Assembly (NCBI RefSeq): GCF_002015075.1 | Contig: NZ_MUXZ01000026.1 | Location: forward strand, 1 to 19,765 | Direction of reading: 5' to 3' | Source: Canicola haemoglobinophilus | GTDB lineage: Bacteria > Pseudomonadota > Gammaproteobacteria > Enterobacterales > Pasteurellaceae | Length of the DNA: 19,765 nucleotides | Part shown: one piece after another, positions 6,758 through 15,010 of the stretch | Layout: each line of letters starts with the position of its first letter | Position numbering within the stretch: the stretch's first letter is position 1 | Notes under the pieces: model-generated | What the model was told of the DNA's origin: nothing | What the model saw: the letters and a program-made list of their open reading frames with translations, nothing else | Database searches by the model: none | Program-made: the position numbers and the translations under genes

Positions 6758-8090
6758 TTATAAAAAAAAAATATCGCAATTAGGGAGCTTAGATTGTAGC
6801 CAGTCAATGTCCTGCTGAGTAATGGGAGAAAGGGGATTGTTGTTCAGGTTTAACCTTTCCAAATTCTTTAATTTAGTTAAAGGCGAAATATCTTGGATTG
6901 GGTTACCTTCAAGATTAATCCAAGTCAACTGGGTTAGCTTGCTTAAAGCTGAAATATCTTGAATTTTGTTATTGCTAAGTGAAATAACTTCCAAGCTAGC
7001 TAAATGACTTAACGATGAGATATCTTGAATGTTATTATTAGCAAGTGAAATACTTTCCAAGCTAGTTAAACTACTTAACGATGAAATATCTTGAATTTTG
7101 TTATTGCTAAGTGAAATACTTTCCAAGCTAGTTAAACTACTTAATGATGAAATATCTTGGATTTGATTACCAGGAAGATAGAGAGTTCTTAATTTAGTTA
7201 ATTTCTCTAAGCCAGAAAGAGCTTGAATGTTGTTAGAGCTAAGAGCAAGCCACTCTAAGTTAGTTAACTTCTTTAAGATTGAAAGGTCTTGAATGTTGTT
7301 AGAGCTAAGGTCAAGCCTGTCTAACTGAGTTAACTTCGCCAACGCTGAAAAATCTTGAATGTTATTGTTGTCAAGATCAAGATGTGTCAACTGAGTTAGT
7401 TCCCCTAGGCTTGAAATATCTTGGAGTTGGTTGCGACTAAGATTGAGGCTCTTTAACTGCTTTAAATTGCTTAATGCAGAAATATCTTGGAGTTGGTTGC
7501 CAAAAAGGCCAAGCGATATTAACTGAGTTAAATTCCCTAAGGGGGAAATATCTTGAATTTGGTTGCAATCAAGCTCAAGGTGCTTTAAGTGCTTTAAATT
7601 CCCTAAGGCAGAAATATCGTGAATTTGATTAATGCCAAGCTCCAGCGATGTTAACTGAGTTAAATGCTCTAGAGCTGAAATATCTCTCAAAAAGGACAAG
7701 ATATATTAACTGGGTTAAATTCTCCAAGGGCGAAATATCTTGGATTTTATTAGTCCGAATATAAAGGTATTTTAACTTCGTCAAATTCCTTAAGGCTGAA
7801 ATATTTTTGATTTTATTATCATCAAGGCAAAGGCTTTCTAGTTGTATTAAATTCCTTAAGGCTAAAATACTTCGGATTCGATTCTCTTGAACGTCAAGTT
7901 CTGTTAATTGAGTTAAACGATCTAAGTACTCCTGTGGTTGTTGTTGAAACTCCTCTAAGGTAATTGCTAATTCGTACAAAAAAATATCTTTCCATTGTTT
8001 AGCCAGTTTATTCCAGCAAGTCATTGGGTCACTAGCTTTTGGTGAATTGGCGGTTGCTAAATTGTTTGTCATTAAAGATTTCTTAGTCAT
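6758..8090 (-). pseudogene. Leucine-rich-repeat protein gene, interrupted by a frameshift
   Basis: The gene starts at ATG 8090 and encodes a hydrophilic N-terminal region of about 60 residues without a signal peptide, then 22-residue leucine-rich repeats of the internalin/SDS22 type (consensus DISxLxxLTxLxxLxLxxNxIQ). The first frame holds two full repeats and part of a third, then leaves the repeat pattern after LVLFE (about 7686) and stops at 7629. The other frame resumes at RDISALEH (7684) and carries 13 perfect-length repeats plus a C-terminal cap (DIDWLQSKLPNCDIFFL) to the stop at 6758. Between the frames the repeat lacks about 11 nt relative to its neighbours, so a small deletion explains the break. 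Such LRR proteins usually mediate protein binding; the target is unknown. Translation from an internal start near 7699 could make a shorter LRR protein. Confidence 0.8.
6827..7871 (-). repeat. 66-bp tandem repeat array encoding leucine-rich repeats
   Basis: About 16 units of 66 bp (22 codons) run through the LRR gene. Units at 7091-7156, 7025-7090 and 6959-7024 are the most alike, encoding DISSLSSLTSLESISLSNNK and close variants, which suggests recent duplication or gene conversion. The unit at the frameshift (about 7685-7751) is shorter than the rest. Confidence 0.85.
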
Positions 8091-8111
8091 ATTTGAATGC
8101 TCTATTTATTT

Positions 8112-10760
8112 CTATTCTTCTACTATACCCAAATTCCAATTTTCTGCTGATTTTGGGCGTTTTTCTTGTAATAAGAAACGTTGGTTTGCTTTAGCTTGTG
8201 GTTGAACGACTTTACCTGATGGCGTTGAGAATGAAATACCGCCTTTTAGTAATTGCTGTACAGTACCAGTGTTTATGGATAATCCGCTAAAACCAAGTTC
8301 CATACCGTAGCCAGAAGATACCCAAAACTCTGTATTTTGGCGGACAAAGTGTTGGTATTTTTTGGCAATGAGTAAATGCACTAAAACACGATCTCCTAAT
8401 TGATTAAGCTCTAGCTTAGAAATCGTACCTACTTCTACGCCACGATACATTACAGGAGATCCTGTACTAATATTGGTAGCATCATTGGTTTCAAGAATAA
8501 TTGGGAAACCATTACCATATTTGTTTGTTGGTGGCACAGATGATTGTAAATTAAAGTTTGTTTTAGTTGCGCCTTTGCCAATTTCTACATCAATATAAGG
8601 TTGCAGAAGGCTATCAATATTCTCAATACCACCCGCTGAGATTTGCGGGGAAATAATACGGAATTGACTTCCTTCTTTTGCAATCATATTCATGTAATTG
8701 GATTGGATAAGTGCGGTCGCTTTTATCTTATTTTCTTTGGTAAGGCTAATTTGCTCTATTTCGCCAATGTGTAGCCCCATATAGCGTAATGCCATACCTT
8801 TGTTTAAATTTGTGGCATCCTCAGCGGTAAAGGTAAGAACTTGCCCTGCAGATTTTGCTCTAAGCTCATTGTCATAAAGGGTTTTATTTTTACCAACTCC
8901 AGAATTATCAAAGCTAATTGCACCTTTCAATGTACGCCCAAATGGCGTTGCTTGGATACTAATCCCTTTCGGTGTTATATCAATTTGCGCTGCACTTTCT
9001 ACCCAGAATATACTTTTTTCGGTCAGTAAATGCTGATATTTAGGATAAACAAATACATCTACCTCAAAGGTCTTTGAAGTTGGACGAATATCTAAAATTT
9101 TGCCTACTTCATATTGACGATAGAGAACGAGCGAGCCTTTGCTAATACTCGGTAAGTTTTTGCTTGTTAAAGTAATGCTTGGGTTTAGTACATTTTCCGT
9201 GATGCCCATTTCAGCGCTACTCAGATCTTTATATAAAGGATATTCTTTTTTTGCACTACCTTGTTTTTTCTCGCCTGGAATAACTCTAATTCCACCTTGT
9301 AGCCATTTTTCTGGGTTAGCGGCTTCCATTCTTAAGCCATTGAAATCTAAATTAATGTCAAAATTACTGGCAGCAACAAATAGAGTATCTTGATGAATAA
9401 ATTGACGGTATGGCTCAGCAATGGCTACTTGAAAATTAACCTTTTCAGTTTCTGCATGAATTTTAACGATTTTGCCAATGTTTTGGTGGTTGTAATAGAG
9501 CGGTTGCCCCTCTGTAATCCCATAAGTCTCAGGCGAGGTCAGATTTATGACTAAAGTATTAGGTTGCTTGAGCAAAAGTTCATTTTCTTTAATTACATCA
9601 AATTCTGTTTGTGATTCACCTGTGCCAGCAATAACCTCAATATATTCTCCACGTAAAACTTTTTTCACATCAGTTAAATCGCCAAGAGAGAGTTTTTTGT
9701 TGCGTAATACTAGAGTTGATCCTGTTTTAAAAAGATATTTCATATTGGGATCAACTAATAATTTACCCTGTAAAATTTCTTCGTTATTTTCGACCGCACT
9801 TAATTCGGATAACACACCGATTTGTACATCTTGCGAATAAACTTTCGTTTGACCTGCATTTAATCCTGCCACATTAGGCACAATGACTTTGATTTCAATG
9901 CCTCTTTTAGCCGCTTGAATATTGGCATATAAAGTATATTGGGTATTACTTTCAGCAATAGGGCTTTCTGTTGGTGAGTCGAAGGCAACTGCACCTTGAA
10001 CAATAGCATTTAAACTGTCAGCTTTAATATTGATGCCTGATAAACTTACATTGGCATTAATGCCACTAATATTCCAGAAATGACTGTCTTTTTTAACAAA
10101 GTGAGCATAGGCTTTATTGATAATGACATCCACTTCCACTTTTTTCTGATCTTTGCTGAAACGGTAATCGGCAATTTGCCCAACAGGAATTTTTTTGAAA
10201 TAAACTGATGCGCCACTCGACAGCGAACCGAGATCATCTGCTAATAAATGAATTAATAAATCGCCTTCGTTAACTTGTGTTAGTGAACCTTCCGTTTCGG
10301 CAATAAATTCATTTTCTGTATCGCCATCGCCAGGTTGCAAGGTGATGTAATTACCTGAAACTAAGGCATCAATTCCAGAAATACCTGCTAAAGAAGCACT
10401 TGGTCTGACCAACCAAAATTTTGTATTTTCTTTAAGGACTCTTTTAGCTTCTGGATAAATATTCGCTGATACCTCAACTTTTTTTAAGTCACCTGTAAAA
10501 TTGACTTTTTTCACTACGCCTATTTGTAATCCTTGATAGCGAATTTGAGTTTTACCAGCAACTAGGCCATCTCCATTGGTAAAAGTAATCTTTATGGTTT
10601 CGCCTTGTTCCTTGACGATTTGAAAGAATAAAATTGTGCAAATACATAGGGCGATAAAAGGTAGCAACCAAAAAGGCGATATACGCTTGGTCTGTTTAAT
10701 TTTAGCTTTCAATTCTTGTTCTAAAGTTTCTGGTTGATTATCTAATTTTTTGTTTGTCAT
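8112..10760 (-). CDS. letB: LetB (YebT/PqiB-family) seven-MCE-domain lipid transport protein
   Basis: This 882-residue protein anchored in the inner membrane compares with 877 in E. coli LetB. After a cytoplasmic N-terminus, a single transmembrane helix (ISPFWLLPFIALCICTILFF, about residues 27-46) leads into seven MCE/MlaD domains. Each is recognisable by a strand pair of the type G(L)xxGxxxxYxGxxIGxV: examples are DGLVAGKTQIRYQGLQIGVV, then SGASVYFKKIPVGQI, and last STGSPVMYRGVEVGTISKL. In E. coli these domains stack into a hollow tube spanning the periplasm that carries phospholipids between membranes. The start at ATG 10760 (TTTGGAA ribosome site) aligns with LetB; a TTG at 10787 would only add nine residues. 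It overlaps the end of letA by 23 bp, implying translational coupling. It contains two USS copies (8709-8717 and 9793-9801). Confidence 0.92.
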   Translation of the reverse strand: MTNKKLDNQPETLEQELKAKIKQTKRISPFWLLPFIALCICTILFFQIVKEQGETIKITFTNGDGLVAGKTQIRYQGLQIGVVKKVNFTGDLKKVEVSANIYPEAKRVLKENTKFWLVRPSASLAGISGIDALVSGNYITLQPGDGDTENEFIAETEGSLTQVNEGDLLIHLLADDLGSLSSGASVYFKKIPVGQIADYRFSKDQKKVEVDVIINKAYAHFVKKDSHFWNISGINANVSLSGINIKADSLNAIVQGAVAFDSPTESPIAESNTQYTLYANIQAAKRGIEIKVIVPNVAGLNAGQTKVYSQDVQIGVLSELSAVENNEEILQGKLLVDPNMKYLFKTGSTLVLRNKKLSLGDLTDVKKVLRGEYIEVIAGTGESQTEFDVIKENELLLKQPNTLVINLTSPETYGITEGQPLYYNHQNIGKIVKIHAETEKVNFQVAIAEPYRQFIHQDTLFVAASNFDINLDFNGLRMEAANPEKWLQGGIRVIPGEKKQGSAKKEYPLYKDLSSAEMGITENVLNPSITLTSKNLPSISKGSLVLYRQYEVGKILDIRPTSKTFEVDVFVYPKYQHLLTEKSIFWVESAAQIDITPKGISIQATPFGRTLKGAISFDNSGVGKNKTLYDNELRAKSAGQVLTFTAEDATNLNKGMALRYMGLHIGEIEQISLTKENKIKATALIQSNYMNMIAKEGSQFRIISPQISAGGIENIDSLLQPYIDVEIGKGATKTNFNLQSSVPPTNKYGNGFPIILETNDATNISTGSPVMYRGVEVGTISKLELNQLGDRVLVHLLIAKKYQHFVRQNTEFWVSSGYGMELGFSGLSINTGTVQQLLKGGISFSTPSGKVVQPQAKANQRFLLQEKRPKSAENWNLGIVEE
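8709..8717 (+). repeat. DNA uptake signal sequence inside letB
   Basis: Perfect AAGTGCGGT on the plus strand, antisense to letB. Confidence 0.85.
9793..9801 (-). repeat. DNA uptake signal sequence inside letB
   Basis: Perfect ACCGCACTT on the plus strand, that is AAGTGCGGT on the minus strand, sense to letB. Confidence 0.85.
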
Positions 10761-11991
10761 AAATATTCCAAAGTAAACGGCTATCAAATTGTGAAGTGGA
10801 AATCATGGTTAAAAACACGGTTGCCCCAAAATAAAAAGCAGCAGGACCAACTGAAAAATCAATAATTTGCCCTCTTGTGACTAATGACATCATAAGTGCA
10901 AGCACGAATAAATCGAGCATTGACCAGCGTCCAACGAAATGCACAAAATGAAGTAGGCGCATTTGTAGATGAATAGAATGTTGCCATCTAAAATGAACGG
11001 AGAACAAAAGATAACACATAATTAAAATTTTACTAATAGGGACAAAAATACTAGCCATAAACACAATGAATGCCACAAAGTAACTGCCTAAATCAATAAA
11101 GGTCAATACTCCTGACATTAGCGTATCTTCTGTTGCTACACCATTAACATATACGATGGACATAGGAAGCAGATTAGCTGGAATAATCATCACAATACCT
11201 GCCAATAAAGTTGCCCAAGTTCTTTGTAAATAAACTTCATTAGCTAAATCAAGACGCAATGAACAGCGGGGACAAATAGGACGTTGTTTTTTATCCGCAT
11301 TGCTATGGCTGAAGGTATATTCACAATATTTACATACGGCAATAGAATGATTTTTTTGTTGTAGCGGTTTTTCTTGAGGATAAAAATTATTCCATAATTC
11401 AGTAGGATTAACTTTTATGAACAGCAATGTGGTTAAAAGTGCGGTAAAAATAAAAGCAATTAAATAACTATCAATATGCAAGCTAGCGTATTCTCGTACT
11501 TTAAACATGGTTACTCCTAAAGCCACCAAATAAACATCAAACATAACCCAAGGTTTTAGGTAGTTTAAGGTCAATAGTAAATTACGAGGCTTGATTTTTA
11601 AGCGCTGTGATAAGCGAAGTAAAATAATGAGCAAGGCAAAACTGATAGGCATAAACACGGCACATAAAAAGATCATAAATGCAGTGTAAGGATAACCTTG
11701 TGTTGCCATTTTCCAAACGCCTTGCCAAACTGATGCATTGATCGGCGTACCCAGTAAATCAATAGTTAATAATGGGTAGCCCAAAGCAAATGGCATCAAA
11801 ATCAGAATTGCCAACGCAATGATTGCACAACGTTTCAAGCTCCAACCAGTAGTACTTTGTAATACTTTGTGGCAACGAGGACAATTTGCAGATTGATTTT
11901 TTTCTAATAAGCCAACAGAAACTAATGCATTGCAGTCAGTGCAACTGATTAGGCAATATTGAGCTTTTGATAGATCCGTTTTTTTCTGCAT
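10738..11991 (-). CDS. letA: LetA (YebS/PqiA-family) inner-membrane protein, partner of LetB
   Basis: This 417-residue polytopic protein has two PqiA modules. Each begins with a four-cysteine zinc-ribbon: CTDC (Cys17/Cys20) with CPRC (Cys37/Cys40), and CKYC with CPRC near residues 220-246. Each ribbon is followed by about four membrane helices, including the conserved WSLKRCAI / MLMPFALGYPLL and LLPANLLPMSIVYVNG type segments and GRWSMLDLFVLALMMSLV. LetA is thought to feed lipid into, or take it from, the LetB tube. It precedes letB in an operon with a 23-bp overlap and is transcribed divergently from proQ across a 211-bp gap. The ATG at 11991 lacks a strong ribosome site, but the N-terminus fits the family. 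Confidence 0.92.
   Translation of the reverse strand: MQKKTDLSKAQYCLISCTDCNALVSVGLLEKNQSANCPRCHKVLQSTTGWSLKRCAIIALAILILMPFALGYPLLTIDLLGTPINASVWQGVWKMATQGYPYTAFMIFLCAVFMPISFALLIILLRLSQRLKIKPRNLLLTLNYLKPWVMFDVYLVALGVTMFKVREYASLHIDSYLIAFIFTALLTTLLFIKVNPTELWNNFYPQEKPLQQKNHSIAVCKYCEYTFSHSNADKKQRPICPRCSLRLDLANEVYLQRTWATLLAGIVMIIPANLLPMSIVYVNGVATEDTLMSGVLTFIDLGSYFVAFIVFMASIFVPISKILIMCYLLFSVHFRWQHSIHLQMRLLHFVHFVGRWSMLDLFVLALMMSLVTRGQIIDFSVGPAAFYFGATVFLTMISTSQFDSRLLWNIYDKQKIR
11437..11445 (+). repeat. DNA uptake signal sequence inside letA
   Basis: Perfect AAGTGCGGT on the plus strand, antisense to letA. Confidence 0.85.
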
Positions 11992-12077
11992 GTTGTCTTA
12001 TTGAAGGGTTAAATAAAGGCACTATTCTAACCCAATTTATAGCGGAAATACTATTTTACATTTATAAGTAAGGGGAA

Positions 12078-12086
12078 AAGTGCGGT
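12078..12086 (+). repeat. DNA uptake signal sequence in the letA-proQ intergenic region
   Basis: Perfect AAGTGCGGT in the 211-bp divergent promoter region between letA and proQ. Apart from this and T-rich DNA at 12111-12142, I see no clear operator there; the promoters are not sharp enough to place. Confidence 0.85.
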
Positions 12087-12202
12087 TGTTTTCTGGGGAG
12101 TTTCATTTGCTTTGATTATTAATTGTTTATTTTTTTTTGATTTAGGCTAAAATGGCGCAAGTTTTTCTATCTAAAAAGTCATTTAAGGCAGGAATATTCA
12201 AC

Positions 12203-12838
12203 ATGACTGAAGTTCAAAAATTAACAAATAACAAAGAAATCATTGCATATTTAGCAGAAAAGTTCCCTCTATGTTTTTCATTAGAAGGTGAGGCAAAACC
12301 ATTAAAAATTGGTTTATTTCAGGATTTAGCTGTTGCATTAGAAAATGATGAGAAAGTAAGTAAAACGCAATTGCGTCAAGCATTACGTCAATATACGTCT
12401 AACTGGCGCTATTTACATGGCTGCCGTGCGGGTGCTGTACGTGTTGATTTAAATGGTGAGCCTGCAGGTGTTTTAGAACAAGAGCATGCTGATCATGCGG
12501 CGGTTCAATTAGCTGAGGCAAAAGCGAAATTTGCTGAAAAACGAGCTGCAGAAAAAGCGAATAATCCAAAAGTAAATAAAAAGCGTCCAGTTCGTCGATT
12601 CGAAAAGAAAACAGAAGAGGGTAATATTGTTAAGAAAAACGTTACTAAATCTCAGCACATCAAATCTAAATTTGTAAATGTAGATCTTGATAGTTTGGAT
12701 AAAGGTTCTGTAGTTAGAGTTAAAGTTGGCGATAAAGCAACTAAAGCTGTCGTATTAGACGTTGTTAAAGATGGAGCTCGTGTTGAATTAGATAACGGTC
12801 TTACCTTAACGTTAAGTGCAGATCGCCTATTTATATAA
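12203..12838 (+). CDS. proQ: RNA chaperone ProQ
   Basis: This 211-residue cytoplasmic RNA-binding protein of the FinO/ProQ family binds structured small RNAs and mRNA 3' ends. The N-terminal FinO domain (about residues 5-115) shows KIGLFQDLAVAL, KTQLRQALRQYTSNWRYL and GAVRVDLNGEPAG. A Lys/Arg-rich linker (about 120-155) follows, then a C-terminal Tudor-like domain (VRVKVGDKATKAVVLDVVKD to LTLSADRLFI). The start at 12203 (MTEVQKL) has a GCAGGA ribosome site and gives the family N-terminus; the frame is open 51 bp further up to an ATG at 12152 that lacks support. It lies 81 bp upstream of prc, as in E. coli, with no terminator between, so the two are probably co-transcribed. Confidence 0.95.
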   Translation: MTEVQKLTNNKEIIAYLAEKFPLCFSLEGEAKPLKIGLFQDLAVALENDEKVSKTQLRQALRQYTSNWRYLHGCRAGAVRVDLNGEPAGVLEQEHADHAAVQLAEAKAKFAEKRAAEKANNPKVNKKRPVRRFEKKTEEGNIVKKNVTKSQHIKSKFVNVDLDSLDKGSVVRVKVGDKATKAVVLDVVKDGARVELDNGLTLTLSADRLFI

Positions 12839-12919
12839 ATTTTATAATACTTTACTGATTGAGTTCGATGTTAGAACTTGGAATTAATTCAGTATTCTAT
12901 TGCTTTAGGAAAGTATTCA

Positions 12920-14938
12920 ATGAAACTAAGTAACAAAGCGCATTATTTGTATAAAATTATCTGTGGTATTGTTTTTTGGGGCGTTTCTCAAACTTTTGCA
13001 GTTACTCCCAAATTAAAAGCAACAGATATTGTTACTCCTCAAATTACAGATGAGAATCGTCTTGCGGCTAAACGAGCGACTGCACGTTTAATTCAATCTC
13101 ATTACCAAAAAGTAGAGCTCAATGATGAAACTTCGAGTAAGGTGTTTGATCGTTATTTGAAATCTTTGGATTTCAACCGTAATACTTTTTTGCAATCAGA
13201 GATAGATGAGATGAGAGCAAAATATGCGGATAAAATTGATGATGAATTAAATGCTGGATCATTGGATATTGCCTTTGATATTTATGATTTGATGATGAAA
13301 CGCCGTTATGAACGCTACCATTATGCATTATCTTTGTTAGATAAAGAGCCTAATTTGAATGGTAATGATCAAATTGAAATAGATCGAGAAAAGGCAAGTT
13401 GGCCAAAAGATAAAAATGAGCTAGATAATTTATGGTTACATCGGGTAAAAAATGATGTAATCAATTTAAAATTAAAAGGTAAAAAATGGAGTGAAATCAA
13501 GAGCAAACTGACCCAACGTTATAATTTAGCCATCCAATATTTAAGTAAAACTAAGTCAGATGATATTCTTCAGACTTATTTAAATGCTTTTGCGCGGGAA
13601 ATTGATCCCCATACTAGCTATCTTGGGCCACGTACTGCGAAGAGTTTCAATGAAAGTATGAATTTATCTTTGGAGGGGATTGGAGCAACTTTGCAGTCAG
13701 AAGATGGAGAAACAACGATCAAATCTCTTGTTCCTGGTGCGCCAGCATATCGTAGCAAAAAACTCAAAGCGGGCGATAAGATTGTTGGTGTTGGACAAGC
13801 AACAGGAGAGATTGAAGATGTTGTAGGATGGCGTATTGATGATGTCGTTGACAAAATTAAAGGGAAGAAAGGTACAAGGGTTCGTTTAGAGATAGAACCA
13901 GCAAAAGGTGGAAAAACTAGAATTATTACATTAGTTCGAGATAGAGTTCGTTTAGAAGATCAGGCGGCTAAACTAACGATTGAGAAAATGTCAGGTAAAA
14001 ATATTGCTATCATTAAAATACCTAGTTTTTATAATGGATTAACGGCAGATGTTCGGAAATTATTATCTGAGGTTTCTACAAAAAAATCTGATGCATTGAT
14101 CATTGACTTGCGCCAAAATGGAGGCGGGTCGTTGCCTGAGGCCATTGAGTTAACTGGCTTATTTATTACTGATGGACCAGTTGTTCAAGTCCGTGATGCT
14201 CATCAGCGTATTCGTGTTTATGATGATCCTGATTCAAAACAAGTTTATTCTGGTCCGTTACTTGTTATGATTAATCGCTTTAGCGCATCAGCATCAGAGA
14301 TTTTTTCAGCTGCAATGCAGGACTATAATCGTGCGATTATCATTGGTCAAAATACTTTTGGAAAAGGTACTGTCCAGCAAAGTAGATCGTTAAATTTTGT
14401 TTATGATTTGAATGATGAGCCTCTAGGTTTAATTCAGTACACTATCCAAAAATTTTATCGAATTAATGGAGGTAGCACACAGCTAAAAGGTGTTTCTCCA
14501 GATATTATTTTCCCTTCATCTATTGATGAAAAAGAGTATGGGGAAGAGAAAGAAGATAATGCTTTGCCTTGGGATAAGATTCCATCTGCATTTTATTCTG
14601 AAGTCGCTAATGCGCGTTCTAATATTGAAAAGTTAAATCAGAAACATATCCAACGTATGGGAAAAGATCCTGAATTTATAGCTTTAAATGAGGAGTTGAA
14701 AATTCGTGATGAAAGAAGGGCGAGAAAATTTTTATCCTTGAATTTTGAACAACGTAAAGCTGAAAATGACAAGGATGATCAAAGACGTTTGAAAGATCTT
14801 AATGCTAGATTTAAGCGAGAAGGTAAAAAAATCTTAAAAGATTTAGATGATTTACCAAAAGATTATGAAGCCCCTGATTTTACACTCAAAGAGGCACAAA
14901 AAATGGCCTTAGATGTAATTGAGTTGGAAAAAAAATAG
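12920..14938 (+). CDS. prc: Periplasmic carboxy-terminal protease Prc (tail-specific protease)
   Basis: This 672-residue S41 peptidase (E. coli 682) has an N-terminal signal sequence ending in VSQTFA. A helical N-terminal domain, a PDZ domain (about residues 230-320, LSLEGIGATLQ to RVRLEIEP) and the protease core follow. The catalytic Ser-Lys pair is visible: Ser457 in RFSASASEIF and Lys482 in FGKGTVQQ, with Asp468 between them, the same spacing as the E. coli active-site residues. Prc degrades proteins from their C-termini in the periplasm, including, in E. coli with NlpI, the cell-wall hydrolase MepS. The ATG at 12920 (AGGA nine bases upstream) is preferred over an upstream non-ATG start at 12878, because it begins directly at the basic end of the signal peptide. 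It follows proQ and ends at a USS-pair terminator. Confidence 0.95.
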   Translation: MKLSNKAHYLYKIICGIVFWGVSQTFAVTPKLKATDIVTPQITDENRLAAKRATARLIQSHYQKVELNDETSSKVFDRYLKSLDFNRNTFLQSEIDEMRAKYADKIDDELNAGSLDIAFDIYDLMMKRRYERYHYALSLLDKEPNLNGNDQIEIDREKASWPKDKNELDNLWLHRVKNDVINLKLKGKKWSEIKSKLTQRYNLAIQYLSKTKSDDILQTYLNAFAREIDPHTSYLGPRTAKSFNESMNLSLEGIGATLQSEDGETTIKSLVPGAPAYRSKKLKAGDKIVGVGQATGEIEDVVGWRIDDVVDKIKGKKGTRVRLEIEPAKGGKTRIITLVRDRVRLEDQAAKLTIEKMSGKNIAIIKIPSFYNGLTADVRKLLSEVSTKKSDALIIDLRQNGGGSLPEAIELTGLFITDGPVVQVRDAHQRIRVYDDPDSKQVYSGPLLVMINRFSASASEIFSAAMQDYNRAIIIGQNTFGKGTVQQSRSLNFVYDLNDEPLGLIQYTIQKFYRINGGSTQLKGVSPDIIFPSSIDEKEYGEEKEDNALPWDKIPSAFYSEVANARSNIEKLNQKHIQRMGKDPEFIALNEELKIRDERRARKFLSLNFEQRKAENDKDDQRRLKDLNARFKREGKKILKDLDDLPKDYEAPDFTLKEAQKMALDVIELEKK

Positions 14939-14961
14939 TTAATGAGGTTAAGTGAAAGACT

Positions 14962-14992
14962 CCGCACTTTATAAAAGTGCGGTCGTTTTTTT
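14962..14992 (+). terminator. Terminator after prc made of a head-to-head USS pair
   Basis: CCGCACTTT (14962-14970), a 3-nt loop ATA, and AAAGTGCGG (14974-14982) form a 9-bp stem from two inverted uptake sequences, followed by TCG and seven T. Only 18 bp separate it from the ATG of the next gene, so ldtD needs its own promoter within or near this hairpin, or relies on read-through. Confidence 0.85.
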
Positions 14993-15010
14993 GTTATTTA
15001 AGGAACTAAA

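Noticed and set aside
7680..7700. Programmed +1 frameshift joining the two LRR frames at CTT-TTT-GAG
   Set aside because: The repeat at the junction is itself short by about 11 nt, so a plain deletion explains the break; no stimulatory structure or stop-codon slippery site is evident.
6827..7871. Regularly spaced repeats that could be mistaken for a CRISPR array or a non-coding satellite
   Set aside because: The 66-bp period keeps reading frame and encodes the 22-residue LRR consensus; there are no unique spacers between identical short repeats.
9139..9840. Plus-strand open frames of about 84-97 codons within letB
   Set aside because: They are antisense shadows of the MCE-domain coding region, with no recognisable product.
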